In this document: piece after piece, positions 24,322 through 32,655 of the stretch
Numbering within the stretch: position 1 is the stretch's first letter
Layout of the letters: every line of letters begins with the position of its first letter
Assembly: GCA_051418055.1 (NCBI GenBank)
Contig: JBPRGH010000139.1
Coordinates: 1 to 64,000 of the forward strand
Reading direction: 5' to 3'
DNA from: JBPRGH01 sp051418055
GTDB lineage: Bacteria > Bacteroidota > Bacteroidia > Cytophagales > Cyclobacteriaceae
Length of the DNA: 64,000 bases
Notes under the pieces: model-generated
Told to the model about the DNA's origin: nothing
The model's database searches: none
The model's input: only the letters and a program-made list of their open reading frames with translations
Translations under genes and position numbers: made by a program

Positions 24322-25596
24322 ATGCAAAGACATCTCTTTATTATTGTATTTATCCTGGGGTGCACCACTGGAAATATTACCTCCACACATCCGGAGAAAG
24401 ATAAATACCTTAAAAGCAGTATTCTGGAGCAGGAAATTAAAACCGTTCGTCTCTATCCTAATCTGGGTGATCCTTATCAGGAATTACTACCTGCTGTTGT
24501 AAAAATGGGTGAAACAAACCTCATTCTTGAATTTGATGACCTTGTAGAGAATATGGAGAACTATTTTGTAAGGTTAATTCACTGTAATGCAGACTGGCAA
24601 CCATCAAGGCTAAGCCCTCTGCAATACTTAGATGAGTTTAATGAATTTCCCATTAATAACTTCGAATTTTCCTCCGGAACTAAAATTCCCTATGTCCATT
24701 ATAAGTTTCAGGTCCCACAGGTAAAAATTTCTGGTAATTATATTCTTGAAGTTTATCGCAATTCTGTTGAGGAAACTGTTTTCCGTCAACGCATTATGTA
24801 TTTTCAACCTGCTGTGAGAATTGCTTCTGAAGACCTTAGCGCTGCTTTTACTACAGGAAGGATAAATCAACGTATTAATTTCACTATAGAACATTCAAAT
24901 TATGAGCTTGTAAATCCCTTGGAGCGGGTTAATGTAGTGATCAGGCAAAATCAGAGGTGGGATAACAGCCTTTATAATTTAAAACCCACAATTGTACGTC
25001 AGGAACGCCATGAATTGGAATATCAGTATTTTGATGATCAAAATATTTTCAGTGGTGGAAATGAATTCAGGGCTTTTGATCTGCGCTCACTTAATAGTGC
25101 GGGGGCCAATATACAGCGTATAGAACAACAACGGGATACTGTAACAGCAATATTAATGCAGGATAAACCGAGGGAATATGAAGCTTATAGTCTTGACCGC
25201 GACCTGAATGGTAATTATGTGATAATGAATTATGATCCCGGAAATGACACATATGAAGCAAATTATGTAAAAGTAATCTTTACTTTAAAAACAGGACGTA
25301 AGTTTTTAGGGGATATTTACCTCCATGGAGCCCTTACAAATTGGGAAACTGACCCCGGAAACAAAATGCAGTATTATGAAAATATTAAAGGGTATCAGAA
25401 GAGCCTGCTCCTAAAGCAGGGATGGTATAACTATCAATATTTACTTAAAAATGATACATTAAAATCAGATTATCTTGAGGGACGACATTTTGAAACAGAA
25501 AACTTCTATGAGATCTTTGTCTACTATCGTTCAATAAATTTAGATGCTGATGTATTAATAGGATATACGAGTTGGACAGTAAATCCGCAATATTGA
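24322..25596 (+). CDS. Type IX secretion system plug protein (DUF5103 family)
   Basis: A 424-residue exported protein; FILGC at residues 10-14 is a plausible lipobox. The N-terminal block IKTVRLYPNLGDPYQELLPAVVKMGETNLILEFDDL and LIHCNADWQPSRLSPLQYLDEFNEFPI...YVHYKFQVPQVKISGNY are the conserved core of the family formerly called DUF5103. Members plug the periplasmic opening of the type IX translocon SprA/Sov. A second all-beta domain ends in YYRSINLDADVLIGYTSW. It implies the organism has type IX secretion, although no other component is in this window. It is divergent from the ECF sigma gene across a short gap. Confidence 0.85.
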   Translation: MQRHLFIIVFILGCTTGNITSTHPEKDKYLKSSILEQEIKTVRLYPNLGDPYQELLPAVVKMGETNLILEFDDLVENMENYFVRLIHCNADWQPSRLSPLQYLDEFNEFPINNFEFSSGTKIPYVHYKFQVPQVKISGNYILEVYRNSVEETVFRQRIMYFQPAVRIASEDLSAAFTTGRINQRINFTIEHSNYELVNPLERVNVVIRQNQRWDNSLYNLKPTIVRQERHELEYQYFDDQNIFSGGNEFRAFDLRSLNSAGANIQRIEQQRDTVTAILMQDKPREYEAYSLDRDLNGNYVIMNYDPGNDTYEANYVKVIFTLKTGRKFLGDIYLHGALTNWETDPGNKMQYYENIKGYQKSLLLKQGWYNYQYLLKNDTLKSDYLEGRHFETENFYEIFVYYRSINLDADVLIGYTSWTVNPQY

Positions 25597-25684
25597 GTTT
25601 AGAGTTTGAAGTTTAAAGTTCGATGGTAATTGAACTTGGAACTTTGAACCTGGAACTTTGAACTTGAAATTTTGAACTTTGAAT
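25597..25684. repeat. Intergenic array of ~7-bp GAACTTT/GTTTAAA repeats
   Basis: The gap between two converging genes is filled by variants of GAACTTT/AAAGTTT with a period near 7 bp. Related arrays occur at 30343-30404, 45792-45863 and 56933-57013. Confidence 0.75.
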
Positions 25685-25689
25685 CCTTA

Positions 25690-26496
25690 CTACTGTACTG
25701 CGTAATTAACCTCGTATTTCTCCACCCTGTTATGGTAATCAGTGTTGGCCATATCGAGCATTCCGAATCCTTTATGAGTAAACCAGCCGAGACCACAGTT
25801 AAAAACAAATTCTAAAACTTCTTTTTCAGCATAAAGGGTAAATGGGAATGTATATCCTCTGATCTCATACTTCACATCCTGATCATAAACCGGATAAATG
25901 CGGGCGAATTTCTTATTTTGCTGATCCAGCTTTTTAAGATATACGGTATCAGGAAGTAGCTGAAAACGATAAAATTTATTGATATCCTCCTCTGAATAAC
26001 CTCCTGTACTAATCATCCTTTCCATGGTTGATTCATATAAAAGATCAGAGAAAATTTCGCTGTCAGGAGTTATAAAGCGTTTACTTATATCATCATTGAA
26101 TTCAGACTTTACAGATATAATTGGTGAGATGCAGATGAATTTTGCATTATCATTAAAATCTATAAATTCTTCTTTTTCAACATGGTCAGCTTCTATGAGC
26201 AGGCTACCTACACTAAATTGACCGATATTAAACAACCGGTGTAAAAAATAATTTAAAAAATCCTGATCTGGAGTTGAAAAAACCAATGTGACATATTGAG
26301 AATAAAAATGCAGCCCTTTCCTGCTAATTTTTGTTTGCCCCTTCAGCCCGGAAAAATTATAATAATCAAATGTATGAAAAGGTTTTTCCTCGCCACTTAT
26401 AATAACACCTTTTATTAGCTGAGACAGCAAATATTGATGATGAAAAGGGACAAAACCACCCCGATTTTTGAGCCTAAAAACAATACGAATTCTCAA
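25690..26496 (-). CDS. cas6: Cas6-family CRISPR endoribonuclease, stand-alone
   Basis: A 268-residue protein with the RAMP/Cas6 layout. The N-terminal beta strand MRIRIVFRLKN leads into FVPFHHQYLLSQLIKGVI, the position of helix 1, with conserved polar residues. A middle FSVGSLLIEADHV strand-loop precedes the C-terminal glycine-rich loop NCGLGWFTHKGFGMLD that defines the family. Candidate catalytic histidines are H19/H20 and H41. Cas6 cuts CRISPR repeat RNA into guides. No CRISPR array or other cas gene lies in the 64 kb, so this gene is an orphan here; it may process RNA from an array elsewhere or have another RNA target. Confidence 0.8.
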   Translation of the reverse strand: MRIRIVFRLKNRGGFVPFHHQYLLSQLIKGVIISGEEKPFHTFDYYNFSGLKGQTKISRKGLHFYSQYVTLVFSTPDQDFLNYFLHRLFNIGQFSVGSLLIEADHVEKEEFIDFNDNAKFICISPIISVKSEFNDDISKRFITPDSEIFSDLLYESTMERMISTGGYSEEDINKFYRFQLLPDTVYLKKLDQQNKKFARIYPVYDQDVKYEIRGYTFPFTLYAEKEVLEFVFNCGLGWFTHKGFGMLDMANTDYHNRVEKYEVNYAVQ

Positions 26497-26643
26497 GGTA
26501 AAAATGTATTAATAATAAAAAATATATATCCCCTTATTGCTCTCGAGTAGGGAAGTAATTTTCAAAGTAATTATTATTTACGAAAAATCTAAGACTTTTT
26601 GTAATTATCTCACTAATAACATGTAAGATTTTGTGTATAATTT

Positions 26644-27741
26644 TTAAACATTAAAGCGAAAATGCATTACATCACCATCTCCGACAATATATTCTTTTCC
26701 TTCAATAGCAAGTTTTCCAGCTTCCTTACAGGCAGTTTCAGTTTTATATTTCTGATAATCTTCCATTTTTATAACCTCTGCTTTAATAAAGCCCTTTTCG
26801 AAATCTGAATGTATAACCCCTGCTGCCTGTGGTGCTTTCCATCCCTTCTGGATCGTCCATGCCCTCACCTCTTTCTCACCGGCCGTAAAATAGGTGATCA
26901 GGTCCAACGTTTCATAAGCAGTCCTGATGAGCTTATTCAATCCTGATTCTTTCAGTCCATACTCCTCCAGGAAAAGTTGTCTTTCTTCCAGGTCTTCAAA
27001 TTCAGCGATTTGAGCCTCCACAGCTGCGGATACTATGATTACTTTGGAATTTTCATTTTTCACCTCTTCACGAAGACGCTCTACAAGCTCGTTACCCTCA
27101 GGAAGACTTCCTTCATCTATATTGGCCAGATAAATAACGGGTTTATCGGTTAAAAGTTGCAGGTCCTCTACAACAGCACGATCTTCCTTGCTTAATTCCA
27201 GCGTCCAGGCATTTTTACCCTGCTCCAGGTGCTCTTTAAACTTTTTTGCTACCTCCAGCTCTTTTTTTGCTTTTGCATCTCCGCTTTTAGCAATCTTTTC
27301 TACCCTTGTAATTTTCTTGTCTATGGATTCAAGGTCTTTAAGCTGTAGTTCAGTATCAATAATTCCTTTATCACGGACAGGGTCCACACTTCCATCGACA
27401 TGAACAACATTGGGATCATCAAAACAACGGATTACGTGAACAATAGCATCAACCTCACGAATATTAGCTAAAAATTTATTTCCCAGCCCTTCTCCTTTGC
27501 TTGCTCCTTTAACAAGACCGGCGATATCAACAAACTCAATTGTTGTCGGGATTACTTTCTGAGGCTTTACAAGATGCTCAAGAATAGAAAGACGTTCATC
27601 CGGAACATTTATAATTCCAATATTTGGTTCTATGGTGCAAAAAGGAAAATTAGCAGCTTCTGCTTTATTATTAGACAATGCATTAAACAAAGTTGATTTA
27701 CCAACATTGGGCAAACCCACTATACCACATTTCAATCCCAT
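26644..27741 (-). CDS. ychF: Redox-regulated ATPase YchF/OLA1
   Basis: A 365-residue Obg-family P-loop ATPase. The P-loop is GLPNVGKST (9-17), switch region NFPFCTIEPN, and G3 DIAGLVKGASKGEGLGN. The usual GTP-specifying NKxD is replaced by NIDE (YLANIDEGS), which explains the ATP preference of the family. The C-terminal TGS domain contains LITYFTAGEKEVRAWTIQKG and ends in GDVMHFRFNV. It associates with ribosomes and modulates stress responses. Length is normal. It is followed closely upstream by the AI-2E permease gene on the same strand (6-bp gap). Confidence 0.95.
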   Translation of the reverse strand: MGLKCGIVGLPNVGKSTLFNALSNNKAEAANFPFCTIEPNIGIINVPDERLSILEHLVKPQKVIPTTIEFVDIAGLVKGASKGEGLGNKFLANIREVDAIVHVIRCFDDPNVVHVDGSVDPVRDKGIIDTELQLKDLESIDKKITRVEKIAKSGDAKAKKELEVAKKFKEHLEQGKNAWTLELSKEDRAVVEDLQLLTDKPVIYLANIDEGSLPEGNELVERLREEVKNENSKVIIVSAAVEAQIAEFEDLEERQLFLEEYGLKESGLNKLIRTAYETLDLITYFTAGEKEVRAWTIQKGWKAPQAAGVIHSDFEKGFIKAEVIKMEDYQKYKTETACKEAGKLAIEGKEYIVGDGDVMHFRFNV

Positions 27742-27747
27742 TAAAAA

Positions 27748-28839
27748 TTATCGTTGTGTTTTAAAAATACTGTATTCTTTATATCCTCTGTACAATTCCG
27801 ATACTGAAACTCTTAAAACAGTATAAATAGGAATTGCAGCGATCATTCCGGGAATACCGGCAATGGTTGCGCCTGCAAATATAATGAGAAAAATTTCGAG
27901 TGGGTGTGCCCTGACACTCTTTGAGAAAATTAAAGGCTGAAGTAAAACATTATCAATTATCTGCACTCCGGCAAAGACTGCTATAATTTTTACGAATAGA
28001 ATGACAAAATCCTGTGTCGTTACAAGGTCTGTGCCGGTAGAAATACCAACCACTATTCCAAATGCTGCTCCTAAAATAGGTCCGAGATAAGGAACAAGGT
28101 TTGCAACAGCTGCAAAAAGAGCTATGGTCAAAGCATATTTAATCCCCAGGATTGAAAGGCCGAAAGAAGCAAGCGCAAAGATGCTGAACATCTGTAAAAA
28201 TAATCCCAGCAGGTAGTATGATAATAACCGCTCAATTTTATTAAAGGCTGCAATAGTTACCTCAAAATATTTATTAGGTATAAGGCTAATGAATTTCCTG
28301 CGAATAGGTGCCATTTCATAAAGCAGAAAAAATGCTATAAATGATACGGCCAATAAGCCAATAAAAAATGATCCGGTAAAAGATAAAACGGTATTTAATA
28401 AATTGCTCACTTTAATATTTGCAATTATTTCTGCAATATTAAGTTTCAGGGTATCAGCTATAAACCCTTCTTCTTCTCTTGATAAACCATAAGTAATCAG
28501 CGCATCTTCGAGATTCCTTATAGGGATCATCATACTTTCATACAAATTCTCATAATTAAGGTTCGTCAACACCTCTATCTGCTCATCAACCAAAGGAATA
28601 AATAAAATAATAAACCCGGTGATTACAACAACTAAAAGTGCAAATGATATTAAAACCGCCAGTAGCCTTGGGATCCTGATACCATAAAATTGGATTCTGC
28701 TTAAGTAATTTGTGACGGGACGTAATATTGAGCTTATAACGATGGCTATAGCTATATAAATGAAGATATCAAGAAAGAACCACGCCAACAGGATGAGTGC
28801 GGCAAAAAATAGCAGTATATATACCAGCGTCTTATTCAC
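27748..28839 (-). CDS. AI-2E family transporter (PerM-like permease)
   Basis: A 363-residue membrane protein with about eight predicted helices. N-terminal LVYILLFFAALILLAWFFLDIFIYIAIAIVISSILRPVTNYL and C-terminal NLVPYLGPILGAAFGIVVG, KIIAVFAGVQIIDNVLLQPLIFSKSVRAHPLEIFLIIFAGATIAGIPGMIAAIPIYTVLRV are the signature blocks of the AI-2E/PerM/YtqA family. Members export or exchange small solutes; only a few are linked to autoinducer-2. It lies directly upstream of ychF, a common housekeeping pairing. The substrate is unknown. Confidence 0.85.
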   Translation of the reverse strand: MNKTLVYILLFFAALILLAWFFLDIFIYIAIAIVISSILRPVTNYLSRIQFYGIRIPRLLAVLISFALLVVVITGFIILFIPLVDEQIEVLTNLNYENLYESMMIPIRNLEDALITYGLSREEEGFIADTLKLNIAEIIANIKVSNLLNTVLSFTGSFFIGLLAVSFIAFFLLYEMAPIRRKFISLIPNKYFEVTIAAFNKIERLLSYYLLGLFLQMFSIFALASFGLSILGIKYALTIALFAAVANLVPYLGPILGAAFGIVVGISTGTDLVTTQDFVILFVKIIAVFAGVQIIDNVLLQPLIFSKSVRAHPLEIFLIIFAGATIAGIPGMIAAIPIYTVLRVSVSELYRGYKEYSIFKTQR

Positions 28840-28860
28840 GAGTACAGCATTATAAAATAA

Positions 28861-28886
28861 AAAAAGCTCCCAATTTCAGGAGCTTT
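28861..28886 (-). terminator. Terminator of the DUF3276 gene
   Basis: AAAGCTCC (28863-28870) pairs with GGAGCTTT (28879-28886). On the minus strand it runs into a long T-stretch. It isolates the DUF3276 gene from the permease gene downstream. Confidence 0.8.
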
Positions 28887-28908
28887 AAAGATAAGTATCA
28901 AATACTAA

Positions 28909-29265
28909 TTAATCCCACTTTAATTCAGTATCAATTTTCTTATCATTAGAAAAATTTTCATCCTGCCCATTCTCTTCCAGGCTCTCAAACTGAGCGAAAT
29001 CAACGTCAGGCAATAGTTCATCCTTTACATGGTTCACTGTATTTGATAAGGCTTCAACAAACTTATGAAAATCCTCTTTGTAGAGAAAGATCTTATGTTT
29101 TTCATACGTATAACCATCATCTTTATAGCGTCTCTTGCTTTCTGTGATGGTTAAATAGTAATCGTTTGAACGTGTTGCCTTTACATCAAAGAAGTACGTT
29201 CTTTTCCCTGCCCGTACCCTCTCAGAGTAGATTTCTTCTCTGTCTTTAGTCTTATTCTCTTCCAC
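28909..29265 (-). CDS. DUF3276/PUR-alpha-like nucleic-acid-binding protein
   Basis: A 118-residue protein. The core EEIYSERVRAGKRTYFFDVKATRSNDYYLTITESKRR...KIFLYKEDFHKFVEAL is one PUR repeat as seen in Bacteroidota DUF3276 proteins; one PUR repeat forms a whirly-like half that dimerises to bind single-stranded DNA or RNA. The C-terminal tail is acidic (EENGQDENFSNDKK). It is a single-gene unit with its own terminator and is broadly conserved in the phylum. The exact nucleic-acid target is not known. Confidence 0.85.
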   Translation of the reverse strand: MEENKTKDREEIYSERVRAGKRTYFFDVKATRSNDYYLTITESKRRYKDDGYTYEKHKIFLYKEDFHKFVEALSNTVNHVKDELLPDVDFAQFESLEENGQDENFSNDKKIDTELKWD

Positions 29266-29371
29266 AATCCTGAAAGTTTTTGTTTCAATTAATTTATCCC
29301 AATAAAACGTTTTACGAGCCTAAATATAGTATTTCAACCTATTGCCTGCAATAGATTTGTTAATAAATAAT

Positions 29372-29403
29372 TTTGGTACCCTCAAACTATCGATGTAATT
29401 TTC
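29372..29403 (+). promoter_or_regulatory. Promoter of the DUF58 gene
   Basis: TTTG (29372-29375), 20 bp, TAATTTTC (29396-29403) matches the Bacteroidota -33/-7 pattern with one mismatch. The ATG lies 27 bp downstream. Confidence 0.55.
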
Positions 29404-29430
29404 GCGTTAATCATTACTTAAAGCTACTTT

Positions 29431-30342
29431 ATGCCCCTTAATTTAGATCTGGAAAAAACTAAAAATTTATCCCACATTGACCTTTTAGCAAGGCAACTTG
29501 TCGAAGGTTTTATCACCGGCCTACATAAATCCCCTTATCATGGCTTCTCAGTTGAGTTTGCAGAACACCGCCTTTACAATACCGGGGAAAGTACAAGACA
29601 TATCGATTGGAAAGTTTTTGCCAAGACTGATCGATTATATACCAAAAGATATGAAGAGGAGACTAACCTGAGGTGCCAGATACTAATTGATAATTCTTCC
29701 TCGATGCATTACCCTGTAGAATCTAAAGGAAAACTTTACTTCAGTATACTTTCTGCTGCTGCGTTATCATATATGCTGCATAAACAAAGAGATGCATTTG
29801 GGCTTACTTCTTTTACTGATAAGGTAGAATTTCAGTCTGAAGTAAAATCTACCTCTACACACCTTAATAAGCTTTATGTGGAGCTTCAGAATTTATATAA
29901 AGAAGAAAATAAAAACCGCTCAACAAATGTATCGCAGGTGCTTCATGAGATAGCAGAAAAAATTCACAGAAGGTCGCTTGTCGTTATTTTCAGTGATATG
30001 TTTGAGCGTGAGGAGGAAACCGATGAGATCTTCAGAGCACTACAGCACCTGAAGCATAAAAAACACGAGATCCTTTTATTTCATGTCACCGATTGGAAAA
30101 CGGAATATCATTTCGACTTTGATGACCGTCCTTATGAATTTATAGATCTTGAAAGTGGAGAGAAACTAAAATTTCAGCCATCGGAAGTGAAAGAGAACTA
30201 TAATAAATATGTCTCTCAATACTACCAACAGCTGAAACTTAAATGTGGCCAGCTTAAAATAGATTTCATTGAAGCTGATATCAATAAAAAATATGACCAG
30301 GTGCTAAATGCTTACCTGATCAAGAGGGCTAAGATGAGTTGA
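29431..30342 (+). CDS. DUF58 domain protein with von Willebrand A-type fold
   Basis: A 303-residue soluble protein. The DUF58 signature SVEFAEHRLYNTGESTRHIDWKVFAKTDRLYTKRYEEE is followed by a vWA-type metal site ILIDNSSSM (D87, S89, S91). Proteins of this family usually work with a MoxR-type AAA+ ATPase and membrane vWA proteins in envelope stress or Bacteroides aerotolerance (Bat) clusters. No moxR or bat genes are adjacent here, so this copy is a solitary member. A plausible promoter lies just upstream. The stop codon is followed by a heptad repeat array. Confidence 0.85.
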   Translation: MPLNLDLEKTKNLSHIDLLARQLVEGFITGLHKSPYHGFSVEFAEHRLYNTGESTRHIDWKVFAKTDRLYTKRYEEETNLRCQILIDNSSSMHYPVESKGKLYFSILSAAALSYMLHKQRDAFGLTSFTDKVEFQSEVKSTSTHLNKLYVELQNLYKEENKNRSTNVSQVLHEIAEKIHRRSLVVIFSDMFEREEETDEIFRALQHLKHKKHEILLFHVTDWKTEYHFDFDDRPYEFIDLESGEKLKFQPSEVKENYNKYVSQYYQQLKLKCGQLKIDFIEADINKKYDQVLNAYLIKRAKMS

Positions 30343-30404
30343 AGTTAGTTTAAAGTTTAAAGTTTAAAGTTGCAGCTTACTAAAGACTAGAGACTAGTTA
30401 CTAC
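30343..30404. repeat. Intergenic heptad repeat array (GTTTAAA type then GACTA type)
   Basis: Three AGTTTAA-type units are followed by ACTAAAGACTAGAGACTAG. The same two-part composition is found after murB at 56933-57013. Confidence 0.75.
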
Positions 30405-30748
30405 TCATCATGCATCCACTCCTTCTTAGCTACTAATTCTTCTTCAGTTTCTTCGTAATCCGGATCAGGGACACAGCAGTCTACCGGACATACTGCAGCA
30501 CATTGAGGTTCTTCATGAAAACCAATGCACTCTGTACATTTTCCTGAGACGATATAATAAAATTCATCAGAAACCGGTTCATGATCCGTATCTCCGCTCT
30601 CTACAGTGCCATCCTCAAGCTCTACCTGGTCAAGGTCAGTTCCCCCACCCCAGGTCCACTCAACGCCACCTTCATATATTGCTGTATTAGGACATTCTGG
30701 CTCACATGCACCACAATTGATGCATTCATCTGTAATCATTATTGCCAT
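30401..30748 (-). CDS. 4Fe-4S dicluster ferredoxin
   Basis: A 115-residue ferredoxin. Cluster ligands are C9, C12, C15 and C19 (CINCGACEPEC) plus C71, C74, C83 and C87 (CTECIGFHEEPQCAAVC), with a following PVDC cysteine. Between them lies an acidic insert (about 40-62), giving the longer 'dicluster' form common in Bacteroidota. It carries low-potential electrons in the cytosol. It is divergent from a LuxC-type acyl-CoA reductase gene; that adjacency is conserved in many relatives, but direct electron donation to the reductase is not shown. Confidence 0.92.
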   Translation of the reverse strand: MAIMITDECINCGACEPECPNTAIYEGGVEWTWGGGTDLDQVELEDGTVESGDTDHEPVSDEFYYIVSGKCTECIGFHEEPQCAAVCPVDCCVPDPDYEETEEELVAKKEWMHDE

Positions 30749-30862
30749 AATCTATATCTAATTTTTTAAAAGTTATCAATAACCGATATTTGCAGTTACA
30801 AAAGTACTACAAATGTTCACGTGTTCAAACGTATAATGATAAGATATAGTTTATAATCGTTC

Positions 30863-31879
30863 ATGCAATTACAAGAAAGAATAAAAGCGCTTGCCGCACT
30901 GGGAGATCATCTGGATATATTTTCCCATGATGAAAAGTTGGAGCTTGCCAAGAAGGCAAAAACATATAATCCGTGGTTTACGGAATCTAATGTTATACAT
31001 GCCCTTGCTGGTATTAGTAAATTTCTGAAAAAGGATAAGTTAGAACAACTGACAGCCAGCTACCGGTTTTCCGACTCAAATAAAATTATTGGGCTTGTTT
31101 TTGCCGGAAATATTCCATTGGTCGGTTTTCATGATCTTATGTGTGTGCTTCTTTCAGGCAATAAGGCAATGGTTAAGTTTTCGTCTAAAGATGAGGTACT
31201 GCCTACATTTATGATAGACCAGATGAAGGAAGTGTGCCCGGAGCTGGCAGAAAAGATTGAGATAGTAGAAAGACTGAAGAACTTTGATGCTGTAATTGCC
31301 ACAGGTAGCAACAACACATCTCGTTATTTTGAATATTATTTTAGTAAATATCCCAATATAATACGTAAAAACAGGACATCAATTGCTGTTTTAACCGGTA
31401 AGGAAACAACTGATGAATTAGAGGCTCTCACTGATGACATACTCCTTTACTTTGGTTTAGGCTGCCGTAATGTCTCTAAAATTCTTGTGCCCGAAGGATA
31501 TGATTTTGAGCCTTTATTTATTACCCTAAATAAATTTCAGGATATTATTAATCATCATAAATACAGCAATAATTATGACTATCATAAGTCCATTTATCTT
31601 GTAAATGGTGAGCATTTTTACGATACGGGTTTTATTATGTTTAAGGAAGATGAAAAACTGGTATCTCCATTAGGTGTGGTTTTTTATGAGCATTATAAAG
31701 AATTAAGTGATGCCAAATCATTTATACAAGAAAGTGATGAGAATATACAATGTATTGTAGCTTCTGAAAAATTGAATATTAAGAATGCTGTAGAGCCTGG
31801 AAAAGCACAGTTACCAGAAATTGATGATTTTGCTGATCGTGTGGATACTATGAAATTTTTAACTAGTCTTGAGACTTGA
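30863..31879 (+). CDS. Acyl-CoA reductase, LuxC family
   Basis: A 338-residue protein with the LuxC fold of the aldehyde dehydrogenase superfamily. Markers are IIGLVFAGNIPLVGFHDLMCVLLSGNKAMVKFSSKD near the nucleotide site, DAVIATGSNNTSRYFEYYFSKYPNIIRKNRTSIAVL, and the nucleophile region LLYFGLGCRNVSKILVP, where the Cys of GLGCRN is the expected acyl-thioester residue. It would reduce acyl-CoA to aldehyde with NADPH. No luxAB or alcohol dehydrogenase is adjacent, so bioluminescence is not implied. The divergent ferredoxin is its only close neighbour. Confidence 0.85.
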   Translation: MQLQERIKALAALGDHLDIFSHDEKLELAKKAKTYNPWFTESNVIHALAGISKFLKKDKLEQLTASYRFSDSNKIIGLVFAGNIPLVGFHDLMCVLLSGNKAMVKFSSKDEVLPTFMIDQMKEVCPELAEKIEIVERLKNFDAVIATGSNNTSRYFEYYFSKYPNIIRKNRTSIAVLTGKETTDELEALTDDILLYFGLGCRNVSKILVPEGYDFEPLFITLNKFQDIINHHKYSNNYDYHKSIYLVNGEHFYDTGFIMFKEDEKLVSPLGVVFYEHYKELSDAKSFIQESDENIQCIVASEKLNIKNAVEPGKAQLPEIDDFADRVDTMKFLTSLET

Positions 31880-31897
31880 AATATGGGATTTATTAAA

Positions 31898-32040
31898 TTC
31901 TCTGCGTAACTCTGCGCCTTCGCGCCTCTGCGGTAAATCATTTAAATTATCTTTTTACCGCTAAGACACTGAGGCGCTAAGGACCGCAAAGAAATTTTCT
32001 CTGTGACCCTCTGCAAATTCTCGTCTCTGCGGATAAACGT
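31898..32040. repeat. Palindromic GC-rich repeats upstream of the GxxExxY gene
   Basis: A half-unit at 31898-31937 (CTGCGTAACTCTGCG... CTGCGGTAA) is followed by a larger imperfect palindrome at about 31957-32038. A 33-base core beginning GAGGCGCTAAGGACC is shared with the unit at 32521-32592. Such 'CTCTGCGGTAA' units are widely seen around GxxExxY genes. Confidence 0.75.
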
Positions 32041-32108
32041 TAATTGCTTAAAGCTTCTCATTTTAAAATAAATTTCATAAATTAGGCATAGCAGTTAACT
32101 ATAATATT

Positions 32109-32510
32109 ATGCAATATCAGCCTATTGGAAAAGAAACACTTAATCAGATCTCTGCCGTAATTTTAGATTCAGCTATTGCCGTACATAGAGAAATGGGCCC
32201 TGGTTTATTAGAGGGTGTTTATCAGCATTGTATGGTAAAAGAGCTTATAATCAAGGACTTAAAAGTATATACTATGGTTCAGGTGCCTCTTCACTATAAA
32301 GGTGAAGCTTTAAATAAAGATTATATTATTGATATTCTTGTTGAAGATGAAATTATTCTGGAATTAAAAGCCGTTGAAGGTATTTTACCAGTACATGAGG
32401 CACAAATTATTAGCTATTTAAAGCTTGCTAATAAAAGATTAGGATTTCTAATCAATTTTAATGTTCCTTTATTAAAGAACGGCTTCAAAAGATTCGTCAA
32501 CAACTTTTAA
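32109..32510 (+). CDS. GxxExxY protein (PD-(D/E)xK nuclease-like)
   Basis: A 133-residue protein. The name-giving motif is G32-L-L-E35-G-V-Y38 in MGPGLLEGVYQ. The nuclease-like core is D75 in YIIDILVED, then E85-L-K87 (IILELKAVE), matching the PD-(D/E)xK pattern. The C-terminal RLGFLINFNVPLLKNGFKRFV is also typical. Its biological role is unknown; it is usually found as a solitary gene inside palindromic repeats, as here (units on both sides). That suggests spread as a small cassette. It is not in an operon with the metal genes that follow. Confidence 0.9.
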   Translation: MQYQPIGKETLNQISAVILDSAIAVHREMGPGLLEGVYQHCMVKELIIKDLKVYTMVQVPLHYKGEALNKDYIIDILVEDEIILELKAVEGILPVHEAQIISYLKLANKRLGFLINFNVPLLKNGFKRFVNNF

Positions 32511-32520
32511 TTCACATTTT

Positions 32521-32593
32521 ACCGACGAGGCACAGAGGCGCTAAGGACCGCAAAGAAATTTTCTCTGCGTAACTTTGCCGTCTTAGCGGTAAA
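32521..32593. repeat. Palindromic repeat downstream of the GxxExxY gene
   Basis: It starts ACCGACGAGG and ends TCTTAGCGGT, an imperfect palindrome. It carries the same 33-base core as the upstream unit, in the same orientation, so the gene is bracketed by direct copies. Confidence 0.75.
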
Positions 32594-32655
32594 TTCGATT
32601 TGCTAAAAGCCTAACTTTGAAACTAAATCTCAAAAAATGTCGTATTTTTACATAG

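Noticed and set aside
23667..24386. Longer start for the ECF sigma factor at 24386
   Set aside because: The extra 53 residues lack sigma-factor features and would be translated through the ECF-type promoter; the start at 24227 gives a normal N-terminus.
25597..25684. Repeat array beside cas6 as a CRISPR array
   Set aside because: Units are only about 7 bp with no spacers of regular length; similar arrays occur far from cas6.
30863..31879. LuxC homologue as evidence of bioluminescence
   Set aside because: No luciferase (luxAB) or other lux genes are present; LuxC-type reductases are common in non-luminous Bacteroidota.
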